Source: Aeromicrobium camelliae
GTDB taxonomy: Bacteria; Actinomycetota; Actinomycetes; Propionibacteriales; Nocardioidaceae
DNA: 64,000 nucleotides
NCBI RefSeq assembly: GCF_003850045.1
Contig: NZ_RQJX01000004.1
Location: 1-64,000 of the forward strand
Direction: 5' to 3'
The position numbers were made by a program, and so were the translations under genes. Positions 19,053-29,359 of the stretch are shown here, one piece after another (position 1 is the stretch's first letter; each line of letters starts with the position of its first letter). The notes below the pieces were generated by a model. That model was not told where the DNA came from, made no database searches, and worked only from the letters and a program-made list of their open reading frames with translations.

Positions 19053-21107
19053 TCACTCCCGCGGGAGGCCGAGCCCCCGGGCGATGATGCCGCGCTGGAC
19101 GTCGTTGGTGCCGCCGCCGATGACGTACATCGGGGCCAGCCGGAGCATGCCCTCGAAGCGTCCGGCGGCGAGGCCCTCGACCCCGAGCAGGTCGAGGGCG
19201 AGACGCCCGAAGTCCTCCGCGAGATCGCCGCTCAGCACCGCGGACACCGGTCCGAGCAGACGCGCCTCGTCGCCGTCCATGCCCCGTGTCGCGGCGACCA
19301 CGAGCGTCCGGGCGGCCTGCAGCCGGGCAGCGAGCGCGGCGAGGCGGTCCAGGTCGGCCGCGGCCGGCGCGGCCGCACCGCGCAGCTGGTCCAGGAGCGC
19401 GTCGAAGTGGCTGAGCAGTGTCGCGGCGACGCCTCCCATGAGCACCCGCTCCGCCGCGAGGGCGTCGGTGATGACGCGCCAGCCGCCGTCGACCTCGCCC
19501 ACCCGCATCGAGTCGGGGACCCGGACGTCGTCGTAGAAGACCGTGCAGGAGATCTCTCCGGACAGCGCCCGGTGCTGGTGGACCGTGATGCCCGGGGTGT
19601 CCATCGGCACGAGGAAGATCGTGATGCCGGCGTGGCGCGGGCGCGCATCGGGATCGGTCCGCACGGCGAGCCAGACGTGCGAGGCGGTGTGCGCCCGTGT
19701 CGTCCAGAGCTTCTGCCCGTCGATCACCCAGTCGTCCCCGTCGCGCACGGCCCGGGTCGAGAGCGATGCGAGGTCAGAGCCCGCCTCGGGCTCTGAGTAT
19801 CCGAGGCAGAAGGCGAGCCGGCCGTCGCGCAGCAGCGGCAGGAAGGCGGCGCGCTGCTGGTCGGTCCCATGCCGCAGGAGGGAGTGCCCGATGAGCATCG
19901 TCGCGCTCATCGCTCGGTCGACGGGCCCGCCGGCGTACTTCATCTCCTCGTTCACGACGACCTGCTCCTCCAAGCTCGCTCCCCGTCCGCCGTACTCTCG
20001 CGGCCAGGCCAGCGCGAAGACGCCGGCATCGGCCGCCGCGGCGCGGAGTCCCTCGACGTCGAAGCCGTCGCCGTCGCGGTGGTCGTCGAGCAGCGACCGG
20101 ATCTCCGCGCGCAGCGCCTCGGCCTGCGCGCCGAGGCTCAACCGCGGCAGGGGGCGCTCGTGAGCCAGCAGCATCCGCTCGAGCCGCACGGCCTCGGGCA
20201 GCGCGCGTTCGATCTCGCGCAGCCAGGTGAGCTCGGCATGGACGAACCGGAACAGCCACGCCACCTCGTGCTCATCGAAGTACCCGATGGCCCCGAGGGT
20301 GTGCTGCGCGCCGGCGAGCACCGCGGCCGAGCGGTCCCGGGCATGCCGCGCTGCCAGCGCGCAGGCCATGAGGGGTTCCCCGGACGCGAGGGACTGGACC
20401 GCCTCGTCGATCAGCGCGCTCTGGGCGGTGACGTCGATGTGACTGGCCGCGACCCGCTGCTGCACCGCACCGAACGCGCCGATCGGCCGGCCGAACTGCC
20501 GGCGCATGGTCGCGTGCGCGACGGACAGCCGGTGAGCGCGCTCCACCGCTCCGGTGAGCCGCGCCGCGGACGTCAGCCGCACGAGGGAGAGCGCTTCCTC
20601 CAGCATCGCCGGGTCGACGGCCTGGCCGACCGGCTCGCCGACGCTGACCCGGGACCAGGCCGGCTCGGGCAGACCCGGGACCTCCTCGATGTCACGGACG
20701 GGCGCCAGGGTGACCCGGCCGGCGGTCATGTCGACGATCAGCACGTCGGTCAGCCCCGCGCCGGCCGGCACGAGCGGCCGGCTCTGCGACCCCCGACACA
20801 ACGCGACGCGGCGACGGCCGCTCGCCAGATCGCCGGCGAGTTCGGGAAGGAGGCGGGACGCGACGTACGCGTCCTCGACGAGGAGGGGGCAGGCCCGCTC
20901 CCCCAGCAGGCGAGCGAGGGCCACGAGGTGCTCGGCGGCTCCTGCCTCGCCGAGCTCGAACCAGCCCTGTTCGACGGCGAGAGCGTGGAGTGCGGACCAG
21001 CGCGGCTCCCCCGCGCTGGTCGCGTCGGGCCACAGATCTGCGAGCGCTCCCGTGACACTGCGCGTGAAGGCGCGCAGCTCCTCATTTCCTGATCGGTTGT
21101 CGTACAT
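19053..21107 (-). CDS. fused double-domain acyl-CoA dehydrogenase
   Basis: A 684-residue protein made of two acyl-CoA dehydrogenase units in tandem. The first (residues 1 to about 325) is degenerate, keeping mainly the C-terminal helical features. The second (about 335-684) is full, with LGYSEPEAGSDLASL, VIDGQKLWTTRAHTA, and the terminal GGTNDVQRGIIARGLG. The usual catalytic Glu of YEGT is Gly here, so the base must sit elsewhere or catalysis differs. Fused or heteromeric dehydrogenases like this are known from side-chain oxidation of bulky substrates in actinobacteria (family knowledge). The start at ATG 21107 lacks a ribosome site; a TATATG box just upstream suggests a leaderless mRNA. It diverges from the TetR gene. 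Confidence 0.85.
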   Translation of the reverse strand: MYDNRSGNEELRAFTRSVTGALADLWPDATSAGEPRWSALHALAVEQGWFELGEAGAAEHLVALARLLGERACPLLVEDAYVASRLLPELAGDLASGRRRVALCRGSQSRPLVPAGAGLTDVLIVDMTAGRVTLAPVRDIEEVPGLPEPAWSRVSVGEPVGQAVDPAMLEEALSLVRLTSAARLTGAVERAHRLSVAHATMRRQFGRPIGAFGAVQQRVAASHIDVTAQSALIDEAVQSLASGEPLMACALAARHARDRSAAVLAGAQHTLGAIGYFDEHEVAWLFRFVHAELTWLREIERALPEAVRLERMLLAHERPLPRLSLGAQAEALRAEIRSLLDDHRDGDGFDVEGLRAAAADAGVFALAWPREYGGRGASLEEQVVVNEEMKYAGGPVDRAMSATMLIGHSLLRHGTDQQRAAFLPLLRDGRLAFCLGYSEPEAGSDLASLSTRAVRDGDDWVIDGQKLWTTRAHTASHVWLAVRTDPDARPRHAGITIFLVPMDTPGITVHQHRALSGEISCTVFYDDVRVPDSMRVGEVDGGWRVITDALAAERVLMGGVAATLLSHFDALLDQLRGAAAPAAADLDRLAALAARLQAARTLVVAATRGMDGDEARLLGPVSAVLSGDLAEDFGRLALDLLGVEGLAAGRFEGMLRLAPMYVIGGGTNDVQRGIIARGLGLPRE

Positions 21108-21168
21108 AAAAGCATATAGTGGACGATGGGCGTCCGAAATCCGAACCCGCCCGGCTACAGTGCCTGAC
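21108..21168. promoter_or_regulatory. divergent promoter/operator region (dehydrogenase / TetR)
   Basis: A 61-base gap between divergent genes. It holds an inverted repeat GGACG-5-CGTCC (21121-21135) and a tandem TCCGAA pair right next to it. TATATG on the minus strand is a candidate -10 for the dehydrogenase. This is a natural place for the TetR protein to bind, repressing itself and the dehydrogenase. Confidence 0.45.
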
Positions 21169-21771
21169 GTGAACGCGCGCAAGTCCCCCGGACGTCCACG
21201 GAATCCCGCCGTCGGCGGCCGCATCGCGGCGGCAGCGGTCGAGGTGTTCGCTCGGCAGGGATGGGCAGGGTTCAGCATCGACGCCGTCGCCCGCGCCGCC
21301 GGGGTGGGCAAGGCGTCCATCTACCTGCGCTGGGCCGACAAGGAGTCGCTGTTGACCGAGGCGATAGCCGGGGTCTTCGCCCCCATCGCCGAGATCGACA
21401 CCGGTTCCCTGCGCGGCGATCTCGAACAGCTCGCCCTGCTCCTGCTCGACGTGTATTCCGACGGCGTGCGCGGAACCGCCGCGCGGCGGATCGTCGTGGA
21501 GTCGGAGGTCATCGAGACGGTGCGGGGCTATTGGCAGCGCGTCCGTGCCGATCAGATCCGTGCGACCCGCGCGATCGTGCGGCGCGGCGTCGAACGCGGC
21601 GAGATCGACGGCGGCGCCCCCATCGCCCTGATGCTCGACACCCTGTGCGGGGCGGCGATGCTCCATCCGGTCGCCGCGCCGGCGGACCGGCCCACGGACA
21701 ACCGCAGGCATGCGCGGGCGCTGGTCGACTTCGTGCTCGGGCGCTCAGCGCCCCGCCGGGCTCAGGAGTAG
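21169..21771 (+). CDS. TetR-family transcriptional regulator
   Basis: A 200-residue TetR repressor. The N-terminal helix-turn-helix is typical (VFARQGWAGFSIDAVARAAGVGKASIYLRW), followed by an all-helical ligand domain. The start is GTG, either at 21169 (VNARKSPGRP) or at 21160; neither has a ribosome site and I favour 21169, where the basic N-terminal arm begins. It diverges from the fused acyl-CoA dehydrogenase and converges on an SDR gene with a 10-bp overlap of 3' ends. It probably senses a CoA or free-acid intermediate of the island; the ligand is unknown. Confidence 0.85.
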   Translation: MNARKSPGRPRNPAVGGRIAAAAVEVFARQGWAGFSIDAVARAAGVGKASIYLRWADKESLLTEAIAGVFAPIAEIDTGSLRGDLEQLALLLLDVYSDGVRGTAARRIVVESEVIETVRGYWQRVRADQIRATRAIVRRGVERGEIDGGAPIALMLDTLCGAAMLHPVAAPADRPTDNRRHARALVDFVLGRSAPRRAQE

Positions 21772-22541
21772 TACGCCCTCCCGGCGGTCCCGAGCACCGC
21801 GTCGCCGCCGTCGACGACGAGCGTCGCCCCGTTGACCCTCCGGGCCCGGGACAGGAAATACGCCGCCTCCGCCACGTCCTCGCTCGTCGTCGGGACGCCC
21901 GAGGACGAGCGTGCGGCCAGCTGCTCATAGGCCGTCCGCAGATCGTCCGGACTCGTGCCGATGAGGCCCGCCGAGAGCGAGCTGACGGTCCCGCCGGGAG
22001 CGACCGCGTTGACGGTGAGACCGTACGGGGCGACCTCGACCGCGACGGACTCCACGAGACCCTTCACGGCGTGCTTCGCAGCGGTGTAGGCGTGCGGACC
22101 GAGGCCGCCACGGAGGCTGGCCACCGAGGCGGTGGCGACCATCGCCCCGCGGCCACGGTCGCGCATCGTCGCCACGGCGTGCTTGAAGGTCACGAAGACG
22201 CTGCCCACGAGCAGGTCCAGGGTGGAGCGGAAGTCCTCCACCGCGGTCTCCACCAGGGTGCCGGTGACCCCGACCGCCCCGGCGTTGGCGTACACCGCGT
22301 CCACCGGACCCAGTTCACGCTCGGCGTGGGCGAACACGGCTCGGACGTCCTGCTCGGCAGTCACGTCGGCGCGCAGGAACCGCGCCGACGACCCCAGCCG
22401 ACCCTCGAGCGCGCGCCCGGCCTCCTCGTCGAGGTCGGCGACCAGGACACGGCCGCCGTCGCGTACGACCGTGCCGGCGATCGCGGCGCCGATGCCCCGA
22501 GCGCCGCCGGTGACGACGGCGATCTGGGGCGGTTCAGCCAT
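21762..22541 (-). CDS. SDR-family oxidoreductase
   Basis: A 259-residue classical SDR: TGGARGIG, VADLDEE, YANAG and YTAAK. It overlaps the upstream ferredoxin reductase gene by 8 bp, and the two are transcribed together. The 3' end overlaps the tail of the convergent TetR gene by 10 bp. Role in the pathway is a keto/hydroxy interconversion of unknown position. Confidence 0.85.
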   Translation of the reverse strand: MAEPPQIAVVTGGARGIGAAIAGTVVRDGGRVLVADLDEEAGRALEGRLGSSARFLRADVTAEQDVRAVFAHAERELGPVDAVYANAGAVGVTGTLVETAVEDFRSTLDLLVGSVFVTFKHAVATMRDRGRGAMVATASVASLRGGLGPHAYTAAKHAVKGLVESVAVEVAPYGLTVNAVAPGGTVSSLSAGLIGTSPDDLRTAYEQLAARSSSGVPTTSEDVAEAAYFLSRARRVNGATLVVDGGDAVLGTAGRAYYS

Positions 22542-24186
22542 CGTTGCGGCCGACCGCTATGAGATCGTCGACCCGGACCTGCTTGACCCGCGGCCGTCCG
22601 GCCGGGCGCCCCGCCGCCCGCTCGTGGCGGTCGATCCGCTTCCAGGCCGCGGCGTCGAGGTGCTCGGGCAGGATCTCGGCGATGTCGGCGCTCTCCGCCA
22701 GCTCCGGCCCGACGACGCCGTCGCGTACGTCGCGCAGCAGCGCCGTGACCGTCTCCTGCGCGCACAGCTTGTTGGTGCCGATGACGCCGGAGGGCCCGCG
22801 CTTGATCCAGCCGGCCACATAGGCCCGCCCGGACCACGATCCCTCGGGGTCGACGACCTTGCCCTCACTGTTGGGCACCACGCCACGGTCGCTGTCGAAC
22901 GGCAACCCGGGGATGGGCTCGCCGTAGTAGCCGACCGAGCGCAGGAGAAGATCGCAACCGAGCTCCTCGGTGACCCCTGTCGGCCTCGCCGCCATCCGCC
23001 CCGCTTCGTCGACGAGCTCGTTGACCGCCAGGCGGACGCCCGTCACCCGGTCCTCGCCCAGGACGGCGGTCGGGGAGGCCAGGAAACGCAGCGTGATCGT
23101 GCGGTCGCCGGGCCGGGGCTCGCTGGCCGCCGCCTCTCCCAGCACCTCGACCTTGAGCCGGGCGATGTCGTCGGCCGCCGAGATCGCCGCCGGATCGGCG
23201 CCCTCCACGCGCACGTGGACGCCTCGCGTGGCGAGCAGGCCGAGCAGTTCGGGCGTGGTGTAGGCGGCCTCGGCGGGTCCGCGCCGGCCCACCACGACCA
23301 CCTCGCGGATCCGGGAGGACCGCAACGCCTCGAGCGCGTGGTCGGCGATGTCGGACTGCTCCAGGACGGCCACGTCCGCGGTCAGCACGCGCGCGACGTC
23401 GAGCGCGACGTTGCCGTTGCCCACGATGACGGCCCGCTCGCCGCTGAGGTCGAACGTCCGGTCGGCGTGGTCGGGGTGGCCGTTGTACCAGCCGACGAAC
23501 TCGGTGGCCGCGTGGCTGCCCGGGAGCTCCTCACCCTCGACGCCGAGGCGGCGGTCGCGCGTGGCACCGACCGCGAACACCACCGCGTGATAGCGCTCCT
23601 GGAGCTGATCGAACGTGACATCACGTCCGACCTCGACGTTGAGGAAGATCCGGAATCCCGATCGCCGGAACAGCGAGGCGAAACTGTCGGCGACGACCTT
23701 GGTGTCCTGGTGGTCCGGAGCGACGCCGTAGCGCACCAGGCCGAAGGGCACCGGCAGCCGTTCGAACATGTCGACCTGGACGTCCAACCCTCGGGTCCCG
23801 AGCAGTTCCTCGGCCACGTAGCAGGCGGAGGGGCCGGACCCCACGACGGCGACGCGCAGCGGCCCTTCCCACGTTCCGTCCCACTCGCGGTGACGCGGCG
23901 CGTTGGGCGTCTGCGGGTAGTCGGCATGCTCGGGGTCGAGGTAGTAGCGGGCGTTGATCTGCTCGTACCGCTCCATCGACTCGGGCAGCTCGTAGTCGGG
24001 GGCGATCGCCGACACGGGGCAGACGTCCATGCAGGCGCCGCACTCGACGCAGACGTCCGGGTCGATGTAGAGCATCTCCGCGGTGCGGTAGTCCGGCTCG
24101 TCGGGCGTCGGATGGATGCAGTTGACCGGGCAGACCGGCACGCACGAGGCGTCGTTGCAGCAACTGCGCGTGATGACGTAGGGCAT
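22534..24186 (-). CDS. fprB: ferredoxin-fused ferredoxin-NADP+ reductase (FprB type)
   Basis: A 550-residue fusion. Residues 1-60 are a 7Fe-type bacterial ferredoxin domain (CVPVCPVNC, then CVECGACMDVCP). From about residue 107 follows an adrenodoxin-reductase-like flavoprotein with the FAD motif VVGSGPSACYVAEEL, VPFGLVRYGVAPDH, NADP motif VIVGNGNVALDVARVL, and the C-terminal GWIKRGPSGVIGTNK. This is the mycobacterial FprB architecture. It moves electrons between NADPH and ferredoxins and is a candidate partner for the island P450. It is co-transcribed with the SDR downstream. Confidence 0.93.
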   Translation of the reverse strand: MPYVITRSCCNDASCVPVCPVNCIHPTPDEPDYRTAEMLYIDPDVCVECGACMDVCPVSAIAPDYELPESMERYEQINARYYLDPEHADYPQTPNAPRHREWDGTWEGPLRVAVVGSGPSACYVAEELLGTRGLDVQVDMFERLPVPFGLVRYGVAPDHQDTKVVADSFASLFRRSGFRIFLNVEVGRDVTFDQLQERYHAVVFAVGATRDRRLGVEGEELPGSHAATEFVGWYNGHPDHADRTFDLSGERAVIVGNGNVALDVARVLTADVAVLEQSDIADHALEALRSSRIREVVVVGRRGPAEAAYTTPELLGLLATRGVHVRVEGADPAAISAADDIARLKVEVLGEAAASEPRPGDRTITLRFLASPTAVLGEDRVTGVRLAVNELVDEAGRMAARPTGVTEELGCDLLLRSVGYYGEPIPGLPFDSDRGVVPNSEGKVVDPEGSWSGRAYVAGWIKRGPSGVIGTNKLCAQETVTALLRDVRDGVVGPELAESADIAEILPEHLDAAAWKRIDRHERAAGRPAGRPRVKQVRVDDLIAVGRNDG

Positions 24187-24259
24187 CCGATGAGACCTTC
24201 CTCACACCTGTGGGGGATTCGGTGTATACGATAGTCATAGATTCCCCGAGGAGGAACCC

Positions 24260-24682
24260 ATGGACCTGATCATCGTCGGCGTCGACGGCAGCAGCACCGC
24301 CCTGAGCGCGGCCCGGACCGCCGCCGCTCTCGCCCGAGCGCTCGAGGCACGTCTGCACGTCATCACCGCGGTCACCCGCGACTCCCTCGACTACGAGGAC
24401 GCCCAGCACCACGTCCAGGTCGACGTCGCCGGCGATGCCGAGGACCTCGCCGCACAGACGGCCGAGACCCTGCGCTCGGTCGCTCCGCAGGTCACCTCCG
24501 CGGTGGTCACGGGCCGGCCCGCCGACGCCCTGGTGAGCGAGGCCGAGCGGCTCGGTGCGGACCTCATCGTCGTGGGCAACCGCCGCGTCCAGTCGTCGGT
24601 CGCCCGCGTGATGGGGAGCATCGCCACCGCGGTGGCCCACCACGCCCCCTGCGACGTCTACATCGCCCACACGTCGCGATGA
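24260..24682 (+). CDS. universal stress protein (UspA family)
   Basis: A 140-residue single Usp domain. It starts IIVGVDGSSTALSAARTA and ends VVGNRRVQSSVARVMGSIATAVAHHAPCDVYI. The ATP-binding form has GxxG near this C-terminal loop; here it reads GNRR, so nucleotide binding may be lost or altered. GAGGAGGAACCC precedes the ATG. It diverges from fprB, with an AT-rich promoter stretch between them. Its role in the island is unclear; perhaps a general stress function. Confidence 0.85.
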   Translation: MDLIIVGVDGSSTALSAARTAAALARALEARLHVITAVTRDSLDYEDAQHHVQVDVAGDAEDLAAQTAETLRSVAPQVTSAVVTGRPADALVSEAERLGADLIVVGNRRVQSSVARVMGSIATAVAHHAPCDVYIAHTSR

Positions 24683-24696
24683 TGTCCCCCGTGTGG

Positions 24697-26376
<1,680 letters not shown>

Positions 26377-26391
26377 CACAAGGAGTTCTCG

Positions 26392-27603
26392 ATGCCCGAC
26401 ACCACGACGACACCTCCGCTGGCGGGGGTCCGCGTCATCGAACTCGGCTCCATGTACGCCGCCCCCACCGCGGGCCGGATGCTGCGCGACTTCGGCGCCG
26501 AGGTGATCAAGGTCGAGGATCCCCGTCAGGGTGACTTCGCCCGGCAGTGGCAGCCGGCCCACGAGGGCATGGCCATCGGCTTCGCCCGGCTCAACTCCGG
26601 CAAGCGCTCGGTGGGCATCGATCTTCGCGAGCCGGCCGGGCGCGAGATCGTCCGCGATCTCGTCCGGGGCGCCGACGTGCTCATCGAGAACTTCCGGCCG
26701 GGCCGGCTCGAGGCCTGGGGCATGTCGTACGCCGAGCTGTCGGCCGATCAGCCCGGACTGGTGATGACACGGGTCAGCGGGTTCGGGCAGACCGGCCCCT
26801 ACCGCGAACGCCCCGGCTTCGGCACGGTGGCCGAGACGGCGAGCGGGTTCGCCTTCCTCAACGGATGGCCCGAGACGCCCCCGACGGCTCCTCCCTTCGG
26901 CTTCGCCGACTCCATCGCCGGCATCTCCGCCGCCTTCGGCACCGCGATGGCGCTGTTCCGGCGCGAGATGTCCGGCGGCCGCGGCTCCGAGGTCGACGTC
27001 GCGCTGTACGAGCCCCTCATGTTCATCCTCGGCGACGCCGTGCTCAACTACACCGCCAGCGGCACGGTGATGCAGCGGCATGGCAACGCCTCCGGCGCCG
27101 CCTCCCCACGGGGGATCTACCAGGCCGCCGACGGCGGATGGCTCTCCATCGCCGCCTCCAACCAGGCGATCGCCATGCGGCTGTTCGAGGCGATGGGCCG
27201 TCCCGAGCTCAAGACCGACGAGCGCTACGCCACCAACACCGCCCGCATGGCCAACAACGACACGCTCCAGCAGATCGTCATCGAGTGGGTCGGCTCCTAC
27301 GACCGTGACGAGGCGCTCAAGATCCTCGACGACCACGAGGTCGTGGCGGCGGCCGTGAACGACTCCCGCGACATCAGCGAGGATCCGCACTTCCTGGAGC
27401 GGACGCTGCGTCACCTCCAGAACACCGTGCTCGGGCCGGCCCTCACGCCGGGCCCGGTGCTGCACGTGGCGGGGTACGACGGGCCCGAGTACGACGGCGT
27501 TCCGGCCGTCGGCGAGCACACGCACGAGATCCTGCGATCGCTCGCCGGCTACGACGACCGGCGCCTCGCCGAGCTGGCCGAGCGCCATGTCATCTCGGGT
27601 TGA
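26392..27603 (+). CDS. CaiB/BaiF (family III) CoA-transferase
   Basis: A 403-residue family III CoA-transferase that moves CoA from one acyl-CoA to a free acid through an aspartyl thioester. It has the N-terminal GVRVIELGSMYAAPTAGRMLRDFGAEVIKVE, NSGKRSVGIDL, and FGFADSIAG with the likely nucleophilic Asp (near residue 167), then EVDVALYEPL. It starts 15 bases after the monooxygenase stop with AAGGAG upstream. It could activate the acid released after Baeyer-Villiger cleavage. It is a single-length enzyme, unlike the double-domain paralogue at 50838-53291. Confidence 0.92.
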   Translation: MPDTTTTPPLAGVRVIELGSMYAAPTAGRMLRDFGAEVIKVEDPRQGDFARQWQPAHEGMAIGFARLNSGKRSVGIDLREPAGREIVRDLVRGADVLIENFRPGRLEAWGMSYAELSADQPGLVMTRVSGFGQTGPYRERPGFGTVAETASGFAFLNGWPETPPTAPPFGFADSIAGISAAFGTAMALFRREMSGGRGSEVDVALYEPLMFILGDAVLNYTASGTVMQRHGNASGAASPRGIYQAADGGWLSIAASNQAIAMRLFEAMGRPELKTDERYATNTARMANNDTLQQIVIEWVGSYDRDEALKILDDHEVVAAAVNDSRDISEDPHFLERTLRHLQNTVLGPALTPGPVLHVAGYDGPEYDGVPAVGEHTHEILRSLAGYDDRRLAELAERHVISG

Positions 27604-28519
27604 CCCGCTCGATCCCGCGATCGCCGCCCTGCGCGACGGGGCACGGGGATCGGGGGCGGCGGCACTGGTCGACCTCACGCCCGAGGAGGCCCGCGAGCGC
27701 GTGAGCGGGGGCGACGCCGCGTGCGCCGCCGGCCCGCCGGTCGACCACGTCGAGGACCTGCTGGTGCCGACCGCGACCCAGGCGTCCCCGATCCGGGTGC
27801 GCCGCTACGAGCACGGAGCTCCGCACGCCACCCTGGTGTACGCGCACGGCGGCGGATGGGTGACCGGCGACCTGGAGTACGCCGACGAGCTGTGCCGGTT
27901 CCTCGCCGCGCGCGCCGGTCTGCGCGTCCTGAGCGTCGAGTACCGGCGCGCCCCCGAGCATCGTTGTCCGGCGGCCGTCGACGACGTCGACCGCTGCCTG
28001 GCGTGGGCCGCCGAGCAGCACCGGGACCTCCCGTTGTTCGTCGGCGGCGACAGCGCCGGCGGGAACCTCGCGGCGGTCGTCGCCCAGCGGCGCCGGGACC
28101 TCGTCACCGGGCTCGTCGCGGTGTATCCGGTGCTGGACCACGACACCACGCGTGACTCGTACCGCGAGCAGCAGGACGGCTTCCCGATCGGAGCCCGTGA
28201 CATGGCGTGGTTCTTCGACCACTACACCGACCCCGACCAGCGCAGCGATCCCCGCGTGAGCCCGCTGCGCGGCGTCCGGGCCGGTCATCCGCCGACCTAC
28301 CTGCTGACCGCCGGGCACGACCCCCTGCGCGACGAGGGGTTCGCCTACGCCGACGCGCTGCGCGCCCTCGGCGTCCCCCTGCGCCACGACCACGAGCCCG
28401 CCCTCTGCCACGGCTTCCTGCGCACGACCGGGCCGTCCGACGGTGCTCGCGCGGCCCGCGATCGGCTCGTCGAGGCCGTCGCGGGCTTCGTCCGCGATCA
28501 GACGTCCGTCCAACAGTGA
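27587..28519 (+). CDS. alpha/beta hydrolase, HSL family
   Basis: A 310-residue hormone-sensitive-lipase-type esterase. It has the oxyanion HGGGW, nucleophile elbow GDSAGGN, and acid and base residues in TAGHDPLRDEG and LCHGFL. It overlaps the CoA-transferase by 17 bp. Given the adjacent Baeyer-Villiger monooxygenase, hydrolysis of the lactone or ester product is the likely job; that is inferred from context. No signal peptide is seen, so it acts in the cytoplasm. Confidence 0.9.
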   Translation: MSSRVDPLDPAIAALRDGARGSGAAALVDLTPEEARERVSGGDAACAAGPPVDHVEDLLVPTATQASPIRVRRYEHGAPHATLVYAHGGGWVTGDLEYADELCRFLAARAGLRVLSVEYRRAPEHRCPAAVDDVDRCLAWAAEQHRDLPLFVGGDSAGGNLAAVVAQRRRDLVTGLVAVYPVLDHDTTRDSYREQQDGFPIGARDMAWFFDHYTDPDQRSDPRVSPLRGVRAGHPPTYLLTAGHDPLRDEGFAYADALRALGVPLRHDHEPALCHGFLRTTGPSDGARAARDRLVEAVAGFVRDQTSVQQ

Positions 28520-28609
28520 CGCGGTCGCTCGCCTTGAGGACAGATTGATGCATAGGATTCTCGTGAGTGAACGGCCAGTAACCGCCGGCCCACGTTCGAT
28601 GGAGGAAAG

Positions 28610-29347
28610 ATGGCGTCTGTGACCCACGCGCGACCGCCGAAGACGGCGATGCTGCTCGCGCAGCAGATCGTTGCCGACATCAACCGGCGGGGCAACCACG
28701 TCGGCGACCGGCTGCCTCCCGAGCGCCTCATGCTCGAGGAGTACCAGGTCGGCCGCGGCACCCTTCGCGAGTCGCTGCGCTTCCTGGAACTGCAGGGCGT
28801 CATCAGCCTGCGCCCGGGTCCCGGCGGCGGTCCGGTGGTCGAGCGCCCGGACTCGACGGCGCTGGCCACCTCGCTGACGCTGCTGCTGCAGTTCGCGAAC
28901 GCGCCGTTCCGCACCATCGCGGAGTCACGCGCCGGACTCGAGCCCGTCATGGCGCAGCTCGCGGCCGAACGCATGAGCGACGAGCAGCTGGCCGACCTCA
29001 AGGCGAGCGTGGACACGATGAAGCGCCATCTGGGTGACCAGCGGATCTTCCTGGAGGAGAACAAGCGCTTCCACGACGTCATCGCCCATGGCTCGGGCAA
29101 CGCCATGTTCGGCTATCTCATCGACGCACTGCTGGACATCCTCGACGGCTCCGCGATCGGCATCGACTACCCGGAGGTGCGCCGCGAGGCCGTCCAGGAC
29201 GCCCACGCCCAGATCTACGAGGCGATCGCCTCCCGCGATCCGCTGGCCTCGTCCCAGGCGATGGCCGATCACATCGACCAGTACCTGCGATACGCGGAGC
29301 GCAAGTTCCCCGACGTGCTGAACGAGCCGATCAGCTGGACCGGCTGA
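28610..29347 (+). CDS. GntR-family (FadR/FCD) transcriptional regulator
   Basis: A 245-residue regulator: N-terminal winged helix (LPPERLMLEEYQVGRGTLRESLRFLE) and C-terminal FCD domain. The FCD site reads NKRFHDVI (Asn where Asp is usual), DAHAQIYEAI and MADHIDQYL, so its metal site may be altered. GGAGGAAAG precedes the ATG. It has its own promoter-like upstream (TAGGAT near 28552). It lies between the Baeyer-Villiger operon and the dehydrogenase operon and may control both. Its own leader has TTGATGCATAGGATTCT, similar to TTGATGATAAGGAATCT at 42208-42224. Confidence 0.88.
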   Translation: MASVTHARPPKTAMLLAQQIVADINRRGNHVGDRLPPERLMLEEYQVGRGTLRESLRFLELQGVISLRPGPGGGPVVERPDSTALATSLTLLLQFANAPFRTIAESRAGLEPVMAQLAAERMSDEQLADLKASVDTMKRHLGDQRIFLEENKRFHDVIAHGSGNAMFGYLIDALLDILDGSAIGIDYPEVRREAVQDAHAQIYEAIASRDPLASSQAMADHIDQYLRYAERKFPDVLNEPISWTG

Positions 29348-29359
29348 GACCGCCGACGC

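Noticed and set aside
22132-24234. 700-codon open frame on the plus strand
   Set aside because: Antisense of the fprB and SDR genes; no domain visible.
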